The notes beneath the pieces were generated by a model. It searched no databases, was not told the origin of the DNA, and was given only the letters and a program-made list of their open reading frames with translations. From assembly GCF_902635505.1 (NCBI RefSeq), contig NC_045427.1:257941922-258005921 (forward strand): a DNA stretch of 64,000 nt, read 5' to 3'. Positions 12,225-20,940 of the stretch are shown here, piece after piece. The first letter of the stretch is position 1. Every line of letters begins with the position of its first letter. Made by a program: the position numbers and the translations under genes. The stretch comes from Sarcophilus harrisii (lineage: Eukaryota; Chordata; Mammalia; Dasyuromorphia; Dasyuridae).

Positions 12225-12560
12225 GGTATATCAATCAACCCACAAATGTTTATTGTTATAGGTAAGGAACTGAGTCTATACTTAAGGATTTTACAGTTAA
12301 ATAAGGAAGAAAATACAAACATCTAAAATTATTTTAAAAGTGTTATGTGTCAAATAAGGAAGACATGTAAATGCTACAAGAGTTCATACAATAGAGATAC
12401 AATTTGAAGATAGGATAGAAGAGGAAGATTTGAGGAAGGAGGTAGAAAGAATATGAACTCACTTTTGAAGGAAGGATAGAAAGAGCCAAATAGAATGGGA
12501 GAAGGCATTTTAGGTAAGAGGTAAAGCCTGTGTGAAGGTTCATAGGTAGGAAAGTATAAA
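12225..12560 (-). repeat. L2 LINE 3' part (diverged)
   Basis: The plus strand reads CAATCAACCCACAAATGTTT (L2 terminus on the minus strand), then AGTCTATACTTAAGGATTTT. From about 12440 comes a purine-rich section ending GGAGAAGGCATTTTAGGTAA and GGTTCATAGG, as in the antisense of L2 3' sequence. Boundaries are approximate. Confidence 0.45.
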
Positions 12561-12589
12561 GAGTATAATGGAGAGATTTGACTAGTAAT

Positions 12590-12870
12590 AGACTACCTCA
12601 AATAATCTTTCTCTTCTTTCAAGATGTGACTTGGCATGATCTTCTACACGAAACCTTTTATAACCCCAGCTGCTAATGTTCTTCCTTTTACACTACTTTT
12701 CATTTAACCTCTTTGTATTTATTTGTATTTATTCACTTTGTATTTATTCCAATATGCTTGTAAATGTTCTTATCACTTCTATCAGAATGTAAGCTACTTA
12801 CTAGCAAAGACTGTTTCATTTATTGTACTTTTATCCCTAGTATCTAAGAGATATCTGGTAGATAATAAAT
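12590..12870 (+). repeat. L2 LINE 3' end, left part (interrupted by solo LTR)
   Basis: The order matches the terminal part of L2: CTTCTACACGAAACCTTTTA, CCCCAGCTGCTAATGTTCTT, TTTGTATTTATT repeats, CAGAATGTAAGCTACTTACT, TGTACTTTTATCCCTAGTAT, then GTAGATAATAAAT. The element is split by the LTR at 12871. It resumes at 13341 (AAATGGTGATTGACTG), where GATAATAAATGGTGATTGACTG restores the expected L2 end. Confidence 0.7.
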
Positions 12871-13340
12871 TGTAATGCTGAAGATACTGAGGCAAGATAG
12901 AGATTAAAGAGTTTTTAATATTTTATTTGAAAGGGAGAGATTTACTGGGACCAAATGGATCCATGGTTTAGTCGCAGGGCTGAATGAAACTATCTTCTCC
13001 AAGAATCCAGCAGTCATAGTGAATTCTCAACGATATATATATATATGCACATGGCTCCAAGCTACCAGGAGGTAGACAAAGGCAGGGGAAGAGTTAGAGA
13101 ACTGAGAGCAGGAATAGACTATCAGTGTGGTTCTGACAGGGTCAGGGGAGGCACCAGAAATTCTGATAAGTAGGAAAGGTCTAGGATCATGCTGGTTAGA
13201 TAGAAGGCCTTTCTCCTCATCTGGATCATGATGATTAGGAGGGAGGAGTGGTGTTGCAGGATTGAGCAGAACAATTAGGAATTGAGGCAGAACAATTCAG
13301 GGAAACAGAGGCAGGACAATTAGGGAACTGTGGCACAACA
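12871..13340 (-). mobile_element. Solo LTR of an endogenous retrovirus
   Basis: On the minus strand the element starts TGTTGTGCCACAGTTCCC (at 13340) and ends GCATTACA (at 12871), so it has TG..CA termini. The 4-bp flanks AAAT at 12867-12870 and 13341-13344 are identical. An AATAAA-type signal lies near the 3' end. About 470 bp, no internal retroviral region. The ends match the LTR at 26051-26532. It inserted into an L2 that can be read across it. A 4-bp duplication fits class I (gamma-like) ERVs; the class is inference. It is a fossil left by LTR-LTR recombination. Confidence 0.85.
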
Positions 13341-13375
13341 AAATGGTGATTGACTGATAAGCAAGCTGGGAATAC
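13341..13375 (+). repeat. L2 LINE 3' end, right part
   Basis: Continuation of the L2 end at 12590-12870 after the LTR insertion, starting with the second AAAT duplication. Confidence 0.6.
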
Positions 13376-13440
13376 AAGTAAGTACCAAGTTTGGAGTACA
13401 GCCAAGTTGGACTTACTTTTATAGATGACAGAGAGCCATT
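13376..13440. repeat. Old L2/L3-like sequence, left flank of the L1 pair
   Basis: Reads CAGAGAGCCATTGAAAAG, and the right flank from 14801 continues ATGCATGTATGACATGG. Joined, they resemble antisense L2 (..GAGCCATTGAAGG..GACATGGTCAG..). This was the target of the two L1 insertions. Confidence 0.35.
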
Positions 13441-13454
13441 GAAAAGTATGTGTA

Positions 13455-13969
13455 GAACTGATGCTGAGTGAAATGAGCAGGACCAGGAGATCATTATATA
13501 CTTCAACAACAATACTAGATGATGACCAGTTCTGATGGATCAGGCCATCCTCAGCAACGAGATCAACCAAATCATTTCTAATGGAGCAGTAATGAACTGA
13601 ACTAGCTATACCCAGAAAAAGAACTCTGGGAGATGACTAAAAACCATTACATTGAATTCCCAATCCCTATATTTATGCACACCTGCATTTTTGATTTCCT
13701 TCACAAGCTAATTGTACAATAATTCAGAGTCTGATTCTTTTTGTACAGCAAAATAACGTTTTGGTCATGTATACTTATTGTGTATCTAATTTATATTTTA
13801 ATATATTTAACATCTACTGGTCATCCTGCCATCTAGGGGAGGGGGTGGGGGGGTAAGAGGTGAAAAATTGGAACAAGAGGTTTGGCAATTGTTAATGCTG
13901 TAAAGTTACCCATGTATATATCCTGTAAATAAAAGGCTATTAAATAAAAAATAAAAAAAAATAAAAAAA
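13455..13969 (+). mobile_element. L1 3' end, copy 1 of a same-site pair
   Basis: Short 5'-truncated L1. It starts in the last codons of ORF2 (CTGATGCTGAGTGAAATGAG) and runs through a 3' UTR containing TTTTTGTACAGCAAAATAAC and CTGCCATCTAGGGGAGGG. It ends at AATAAAAGGCTATTAAATAAA and an A-rich tail. Flanked by the 14-mer GAAAAGTATGTGTA at 13441-13454 and 13970-13983. Confidence 0.92.
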
Positions 13970-13983
13970 GAAAAGTATGTGTA

Positions 13984-14786
13984 ACCTGTCAGATTGGCTA
14001 AGATGACAGGAAAAAATAATGATGATTATTAGAGGGGATGCAGGAAAACTGGGACATTGATGCATTGTTGGTGGAGTTGTGAACGAATCCAACCATTTTG
14101 GAGAGTAGTTTGGAACTATGCTCAAAAAGTTATCAAACTGTGCATACCCTTTGATCCAGCAGTGTTACTACTGGGATTATATCCCAAAGAGATTATAAAG
14201 AAGGGAAAGGGACCTGTATGTGCACGAATGTTTGTGGCAGCCCTTTTTGTAGTGGCTAGAAACTGGAAACTGAATGGAAGTCCATCAGTTGGAGAATGGC
14301 TGAATAAATTGTGGTATATGAATATTATGGAATATTATTGTTCTGTAAGAAATGACCAACAGGAAGATTTCAGAAAGGCCTGGAGAGACTTACATGAACT
14401 GATGCTGAGTGAAACAAGCAGGGCCAAGAGATCATTATCTCTTCAACAGCTTCAACTTCAACAACTTCAACAACAATACTATATGATGACCAATTCTGAT
14501 GGACTTGGCCATCCTCAGCAATGTGATCAACCAAATCATTTCCAATGGAGCAGTAATGAACTGAACCAGCTACACCCAGCGAAAGAACTCTGGTAGATGA
14601 CTAAGAACCATTATATTGAATTCCCAATCCCTATATTTTTGCCCACCTGCATCTTTGATTTCCTTCACAAGCTAATTGTACAATATTTCAGAGTCTGATT
14701 CTTTTTGTACAGCAAAATAACGGTTTGGTCATGTATACTTATTGTGTATCTAATTTATATTTTAATATATTTAAAAAAAAAGAAAA
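13984..14786 (+). mobile_element. L1 3' part, copy 2 of a same-site pair, early 3' end
   Basis: Begins inside ORF2 (ACCTGTCAGATTGGCTAAGA) directly after the 14-mer at 13970-13983. It ends in an A-rich tail followed by a third copy of the 14-mer at 14787-14800. Same 3' UTR family as copy 1, but the tail starts right after TTTTAATATATTTA. The last ~145 nt present in copy 1 (CTGCCATCTAGGGG.. to AATAAA) are missing. The two L1s use the same target duplication. Confidence 0.92.
14057..14440 (+). pseudogene. L1 ORF2 C-terminus (within 13984-14786)
   Basis: An open frame reads [77 protein letters not shown] and WRDLHELMLSETSRAKRSL. This is the end of L1 ORF2p. The frame stays open beyond the usual family stop into the 3' UTR (to 14596), because of a changed stop region with extra CTTCAACAA units near 14443-14475. 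No start codon, endonuclease or RT is present; it is a fragment. Confidence 0.9.
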
Positions 14787-14800
14787 GAAAAGTATGTGTA

Positions 14801-15189
14801 TGCATGTATGACATGGAAAGAACATAACAAAAGTTGAATTTTATTAAGATTAGCTGGGCAGTTATAGGAAAAAATGGATTAGATAGATATAAACCAGAAG
14901 TAGGAAAAATAATATGTGTCCTACCTCAATAGGTGGTAACAGATATGAAAGACTTTTGAAAGAAATATTAGTAATGCCATATCAATAATACTATGTTGTA
15001 TTCTTAGGAGCTCATTTTAGGAAGGACATTTATAATCTAGAATGGGTCTATATTAAAATGAACCTGATAATGGAGGATCTGAAAATCAGAACATATATAA
15101 AATGGCATATGAAGGAATTGGAAAATATTTAGGTGAGAGAAGCAAAGAGTTTGGAAGGCTACTATAATAGTCTTTAATGTGACCAGCTA
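14801..15189. repeat. Degenerate L2 and L3/CR1-like sequence
   Basis: 14801-14990 continues the L2-like target of the L1 pair. Near 15100-15170, GAAGGAATTGGAAAATATTT and GAGAGAAGCAAAGAG resemble the CR1 block GGAACTGGGGATG..GAGAAGAGAAG. Too diverged to delimit. Confidence 0.3.
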
Positions 15190-16412
15190 AGATTGTAGAG
15201 TAGCAAAAAATAGCCTTCCCTCACAACTCTGTCTCAGAGATGTAAATGCATGTTAGATGGAATACTAATTAGTAAAACCAATTTTTTAATTAAAAGCTTT
15301 TTATTTTCAAAATATATACATGCATAGTTTTCAGCATTCATCCTTACAAAATGTTGTGTTCTAAATTTTTTCCTTTCTTTCTTTCATCCTCTTCCCTAGA
15401 TGGCAAATAATCCAATACATATAACACCAAAAAAAATAAATTTTAAAAAATGGTCATTTTTCCTAGCCTAGGATGGGCTAACACAAGGGACATGGATATC
15501 CAGAAAGTGTTGAAAAAAATATTCTAGTACAGAAATTGAGAGACAGAGTCTGTGCAAGAGAGCAAAAAGAACCAGACTCAAAAAGAGGAACCTTACCTAA
15601 CCTTTCGTAGGACATAGGAAAAGATACCAACTGGGAGCTCTGCAAGCATTACCCACTTCTGGGTCATAGATCCAGAGAAGTCTGAAGAGATGTCCTGGCC
15701 CTAAAGATCTAGAACTAAATAGAAATTCTATAGAATATTTAATATACATCCAAGAAATCATTAGGCTAGTTAAAAGCCATTAGCAAAAAAAAAAAAAAAA
15801 AAAAATCCAAACATTTTAAGATGCTATAAAAAAAATTGTCCAACATTTCTTAACACAAAAAGACAAGATGAAAATAGAAAGAATACACTAATCACATTCT
15901 GAAACACCAAAATTAAATCTCCCAGAAGCATAAGAATCAAAATAAAATTTTCCAGGTCAAAAAAAAAATATTACAAGAAGTCAAAAAAATATATTCAAAC
16001 AACAAGAAATTAAAATAAGGATCAAACAAGATTTAGCAGCCAGCAAAATAGAGCTTGAAATAATATATTCCAGAAGACAAAAGATTTAAGCTTATAATCA
16101 AGAATAATGTAAGTAGGAAAAACTGAGTATAATATTACAAGGGATTGGGGGAGAAATTAATCTTATTGGAATAGAGGGTTTTCAAGTATTCTTGATGAAA
16201 AGGCCAGAGCTGCATAGAAATTTTGAAAAGCAAATAGGAGTTGAGAAATATAAAAAGATAAACATAAACAAACTGACAAAGAACAAAAGAAGGATAAACT
16301 CTTTTACCTTTTAATATGGGGAAATGACATATGTATCCACTAGAAAACTAATCATCAGGGATAATATAGTCTAATAAGATTGTAGGTGTGAGAATAGTTT
16401 TGTTATAGCTTC
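15190..16412 (+). repeat. Ancient L1: 5' region, ORF1 relic and start of intergenic spacer
   Basis: From about 15900, a heavily mutated ORF1 relic runs in the plus sense: TTCCAGGTCAAAAAAAAA, ATTACAAGAAGTC, GATCAAACAAGATTTAGCAG, ATATATTCCAGAAGACAAAA, GGAAAAACTGAGTATAATAT and TTTCAAGTATTCTTGATGAA. These follow the marsupial L1 ORF1 C-terminal domain. Upstream, 15190-15270 and 15446-15780 resemble L1 5' sequence but less clearly. An A-run lies at 15786-15805. This looks like the 5' half of the element whose ORF2 runs at 17750-22960. Confidence 0.5.
15283..15430 (-). mobile_element. Short L1 3'-end insertion
   Basis: The plus strand reads TTAAAAGCTTTTTATTTTCA, ATACATGCATAG, AGCATTCATCCTTACAAAAT, TGTTGTGTTCTAAATT and CTAGATGGCAAATAATCC. 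This is the reverse complement of an L1 3' UTR like that at 58890-59230. It is inserted in the 5' region of the ancient L1. No clean target duplication seen. Confidence 0.7.
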
Positions 16413-17708
16413 CTGACCTTTTCTCTTTCCCCCATTTTCTCCTTACCAGTGTTTTGCTTCTGACCATCACCTCCCTCAATCTACCCTCCTTTTTTACAGC
16501 CCCCCCTCCCCTTTCTTACTCCTTTCCCCTTCTACTTCTGTTCTCTCTTCTATTACCTCCTCCTTTCCTTTCTCCTTTCTTCTTCTACTTCGCTACAGGA
16601 TAAGACAAGTTTCTATATTAAACTAGATATGTCTGATGTTCTCTTTTTGAGTCAAATCCAATAAGATTAAGGTTTACACAATGCTCATACCTCTCCCTTC
16701 CTTCCCTCAACTGTAATAGATCTTTTTTGTTGCTTCATGTGATGTAATTTACCCCATTTTACCTTCCTTTCCCTCTTCTTCTAACACAATCCCTTTTCCA
16801 TCTCTAGTTTCTTTTTTATATCATCACAATAAAGTCAAATTATACCAACATCCTCTCAATATACCATGAATAAAAAATACAATTCTCAAGAGATACACAT
16901 ATCATCTATCCATATAGGATATAAACATTTTAACCTTTAAAAAACATAGTTTTTTCCTTCCTTTTTATGCTTCTCTTGTGTTCTGTATTTGAAGATCAAA
17001 TTTTCTGTTCAGCTCTGTTTTTTTCATCAAAAATAAGTGAAAATTCCCTGTTTCATTGAACATTCATCTTTTCCCTGACAGATAAAGCTTAATTTTGCTG
17101 GGTAGTTGATTCTTGGCTGCAGTCCAAGTTCCTTTGCCCTCCAGAATATTATGTTCCAGACCCTTCAATCCTTTAAAGCAGAAATTGCTAGGTCCTGGAT
17201 AATAAATTGTGGCTCCTCAATATTTGAATTTTTCATTCTGGATGCTTGCAGTATTTTTTTCCCCTTGATCTGATAATTCTGGAATTTAGCTACAATATTC
17301 CTTGGAGTTTTTATTTGGGGATCTCTTTCAGGAGGTGATCTGTGGATTCTTTCAATGGCTATTTTTCCCTCTGGTTCTTGGACATCAGGGCAGTTTTCTT
17401 TGATGATTTCTTGAAAGATGCTGTCTAAGCTCTTTTTTGCATCATGGTTTTCAGGTAGTTGAAATGTCTTAAATTGTCTCAGATTGAGATATAACATTTT
17501 CTGAAGTTCTTCCAAAATATCTTCTGCTGGAAATTTGTTACAATCCAAATATTTGTGGGTTCTGTCACTCCAAAACCAGCTCAGAGGTTTGATTTGGTGT
17601 TGATCTGAGAAAAGTCAGAAAGAACTCAGAAAAAGACCTGTCTTCTCTCCACTTTCTTGGCTCTACCCCTATTGTTTCATGACCTTAAAGGAACAAATAA
17701 AAGGGAGA

Positions 17709-17712
<4 letters not shown>
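16413..17712 (-). mobile_element. Inverted L1 5' half (5' UTR, ORF1, spacer) inside the ancient L1
   Basis: Read on the minus strand: a 5' leader near 17650 (GGTAGAGCCAAGAAAGTGG), ORF1 (17548 to about 17030), then the purine-rich ORF1-ORF2 spacer to about 16413. The surrounding L1 is in plus orientation and its own spacer resumes after 17750 (ACTCATTTGAGTACAGATG), so this is an insertion into that spacer. On the plus strand it ends with AATAAA at about 17696-17701 and a ~32-nt A-run. That is the layout of a polyadenylated RNA copied from the antisense strand. No target duplication found. Junctions are approximate. Confidence 0.65.
17030..17548 (-). pseudogene. L1 ORF1 fragment (within 16413-17712)
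   Basis: The open part 17165-17548 (127 codons) contains LDSIFQEIIKENCPDV, IAIERIHRSPPERDPQIKTP, RNIVAKFQNYQIKGKKILQA and LAISALKD. These are the RRM and start of the C-terminal domain of L1 ORF1p, the trimeric RNA chaperone. After a stop, the reading continues as LQPRINYPAKLSFI near 17085-17125, matching the family's QPRI.YPAKLS motif. The N-terminal coiled coil is mostly absent: the frame starts just before the RRM, and upstream is leader-like sequence, so the N-terminus is deleted or degraded. Not functional. Confidence 0.8.

Positions 17713-17747
<35 letters not shown>
17713..17747. repeat. A-run (~32 nt) at the end of the inverted L1 half
   Basis: Nearly pure A following GAGAAAAAGT, about 15 nt downstream of an AATAAA. 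Could be a retroposon tail or an expanded A-rich microsatellite. Confidence 0.85.
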
Positions 17748-17947
17748 CATACTAGTAAAGGAAAAGAAAGAAAAAGAAAGAAGAATATTATCTTACATGA
17801 TCAGAAGGTACTAAAAAAAAAGAAAAGACTATGTAAAAAGAAGGAAGAGGTGAATTGAAAAAAAAATAATACACAAACTCATTTGAGTACAGATGTTTTA
17901 TTCAACATGAAAATAGGAAGGAAAGGGTATGGAGAATAAGAGAGGGG

Positions 17948-18028
17948 GAACCTAAGTTCAAATCTGGTTTCAGACATTAAAGACTTCCTGGCTGTTTGAC
18001 CCCAATTGCCGCAGGAAAAAAAAACCTA
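17948..18028 (+). repeat. Short tRNA-type SINE fragment
   Basis: CCTAAGTTCAAATCTGG, CAGACATTAAAGACTTCCTG, GCTGTTTGACC, CCAATTGCCGCAGG and an A-run. This is the middle-to-end of the marsupial SINE with the ..CCCAATTGCCTCAG-A(n) terminus. 5' truncated. Inserted in the ancient L1 spacer. Confidence 0.65.
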
Positions 18029-19360
18029 AAGGAAGAAGTTGGATCACCAATTATAGCTCAAAAGAAATTAAAGAAAAGATAAGAATTGGTGATTGAATTT
18101 TATACAAAGGAAGAAGAGTGCTAGAAGGCAAAAGCAGATTGCACCAAAGCTTGAGTGCTGAGTATACTCCTTCATTCTCATCACCTTCTTCATCTTCATA
18201 AAAAGGGAGCAGGAAACAAAGAGAAAGAAAAATATAAGAAGGTGGGGGGAAATATCAAAAGGGTCATAACTATGAATATAATGGGATGAACTCACCTATG
18301 AAATGGAAAAGAATAGCAGGCTAGTAGACTGGATTAGAAAGCAAAACTCAGCAATATTCCAAGAAAAATACTTGACAGATAAAAATTCAAATGGAGTTAA
18401 AACAAAGATAAAGGATGAAATCTCCTATTTCTTCTACTAAGTTAAAAAAAAAAAAAAGATAGAGGTAGCAATAACAATCCAAGACAAGAAAACAGCAAAA
18501 ACATACTTAATTAAAAGACAGAGGAAAAATGCATTTTGATGAAAAATATGATAAATAATTAATGTCAATATTTAACAAATAAACCAAATGAATAGCACCT
18601 AAATATTTAAAGGAAAACTTAAATAATTCACAGGGAATAGACATTAAGACATAAAAATAGAAAACATAAATTTATCCCTTTGAACTAAAGCTAAAAAAAA
18701 TAAAGAAATTTAAGAACTGAATACAATTTTTAAAAAAATTAAGTATGATAACCATATACAGATTATTGAAAATCAATAGAAGAGAGCACACACATATCTC
18801 ATCTGTGCATTACACTTTCACAAAAATTAACCACATATGAGGACATTAAAAACTCACAAACAGAAAAGCAAGAACATAAATACATATTTCTTGGGCCAGA
18901 ATTAAATAAAACTATGTTCCATGAAGTATTGCTGAGAAAATAATTAACATTAATTGGGGACTAAATAACAATCCTATAATATGGACAAATCAAAAAAAAA
19001 AAAAAAACAATCATTAAAACATTACTAATTTCATTAAAGATAATGAAAACAAAGAGATGATAATCAAAATTTGGGGGACACAGTCAAAGCAATACTTAAG
19101 GAAAAATATATCTCTGAAGTTTCATCAATAAAAGAGAGAAAAAAATATCAATGAATTGAATATACAACTAAAAAATAGAGAACTATCAAATTAAAAATCT
19201 CCAATTAGAGATTAGAATAGAAATCCTGAAACCCAAAGAAAAGATAAAAAAGATTGAAAGAAAAAAAATTGGAATTAAATTAAACCTGGGGCTTCAAAAA
19301 ACAATAAAATAGACATCCTGTTAGCCAATTTGACTTTTTCAAAATTACCTCAAATTTCAG

Positions 19361-19838
19361 TGAAATGAGCAGAATCAGAAGCACCAATAGAACTTTACAA
19401 TGATCAATTCTGATGGGCATGGCTTTCTTCAACAATGTGATGATTCAAACCAGTTCCAGTTGTTCAGTGATGAGGAGAGCCATCTACACGCAGAGAGAGG
19501 ACTGTGGGAACTGAATGTGGACCACAACATAGCATTCTCACTCTTTCTGTTGTTGTTTGCTTGAATTTTGTTTTCTTTCTCAGTTGTTTCTACCTTCTTG
19601 ATATGATTTTCCTTGTGTAGCAAGATAACTATATAAATATCTATACATATATTGGATTTAACATATATTTTAACATATTTAACATGCATTGGACTTCCTG
19701 CCATCTAGGAGAGGGAGTAGGGGGAAGGAGGAGGAGATTTGGAACAGAAGGTTTTGTAAGAGGCAAGGCTGAAAAATTACCCATGCATATGTTTTGTAAA
19801 TAAAAAGCTTTAATAAATAAAAATAAAATAAAATAAAA
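19361..19838 (+). mobile_element. L1 3'-end insertion in the ancient L1 ORF2
   Basis: Starts AGTGAAATGAGCAGAATCAG (end of ORF2). Runs through a 3' UTR with AGAGCCATCTACACGCAGAG, ACAACATAGCATTCTCACTC and CTGCCATCTAGGAGAGGG, to TTTTGTAAATAAAAAGCTTT and (AAAAT)n. The same subfamily as the copies at 33508, 44095 and 46967. It splits the ORF2 relic, whose matching sequence stops before 19361 and resumes after about 19840. Confidence 0.85.
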
Positions 19839-20814
19839 GACAGAAAAAAGCCTAAAAAATAAAAAATTCCCTCAAAAATAAAAATATGAATTCATGACCA
19901 AAAATAAAAAAAAAGAAAAGAAATTATTAGGAGCCATTTTATTCAATCATATTCTCCCCAAACTGCAATATATATATTAAATGGATGGATATTTATAAAA
20001 ATATAAAACTAATAAAGCTATTCAGATCAACAGAATAAAAATTAAGTCAGTCTCTGAAAAATAAATAGAACAAATCATAAATGAGCTTCCAAAGGAAAAA
20101 AAAAAAACCTTTGGGTACCAGTTGATTTTACATGGGAATTCTATTAAACATTTAAAGAGAAATTAACTTAAATGCTATAAATTCTGTTTCAAAAGAGAAA
20201 GAAGCAGCCCTACTAAATTTCTCCTAATGAAAATATGGCATTGTTACTTAAACTAGAATAAGTCAAAGCAGATAAAGAGTACTACATGCCAATATCCATA
20301 ATCCATAATACAAATATTTAAATAAAATATTAGCTAGGAGATGATAGGAACATATCCCAAAAATTACATACTCTGACCTGGTTGAATTTATGCCAGAAAT
20401 GCAGAAGTCATTTGATATTAAGAAAACTAAAAACATAATTGACTATGTTAATAGCAAAATAAAAACAAAAATATATATATAAAATTATTTCAATAAGTGC
20501 AGAAAAAGTTTTTTTCCTAGATAAAATTTTAATTCCTGTTAAGATAGCAGTAAATAAAGGAATATATAGATCTTTCTTTAAAATGATGTGTAGCATCTAT
20601 CTAAAATCAAGAATCATTATTTCTTGCAGGAAAGACAAGGTAGAGGACTTTTCAATATAGTCACAGATAAAACAAGGGTATCAATTATCACCATTACTGT
20701 TCCATGTACTGCTAGACATGCTAGCTATAATAGGACAAGAAAAATAAAATTGAATGAATACTCTTTGGCTAAAAGAAAACAAAATTAACATTCTTTATAG
20801 GTGAAACATCTATA

Positions 20815-20940
20815 TCAAAGTTTCTTAAATTTAGTTGAGGCTCATGATATGTTTTTTATCACTTTTGATTTGGATACCTATTTTATCTATCTATAAACCC
20901 AGTATTATTTAAATATTAAAGATTTTAAGAAGTCCTTATC
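20815..20940. mobile_element. Small hAT-like non-autonomous DNA transposon (probable)
   Basis: AAAGTTTCTTAAATTTAG at one end and ATTTTAAGAAGTCCTT at the other are imperfect inverted ends. Between them, GGATACCTATTTTATCTATC and ATAAACCCAG match the interior of a small hAT element common in mammals (TTTCTTAAACTGTGG.. in my memory). Inserted where the ancient L1 encodes its RT active site. Confidence 0.5.

Noticed and set aside
13235-13570. 111-codon and 71-codon minus-strand frames
   Set aside because: They run across the boundary of a solo LTR and an L1 tail, so they cannot be one gene.
14057-14596. 179-codon frame as a functional protein
   Set aside because: It is the C-terminus of L1 ORF2 in a 5'-truncated copy, extended into the 3' UTR; there is no promoter or start.
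13455-14786. A single L1 with an internal duplication
   Set aside because: Each part has its own A-rich tail and each junction carries the same 14-mer, which fits two insertions better.
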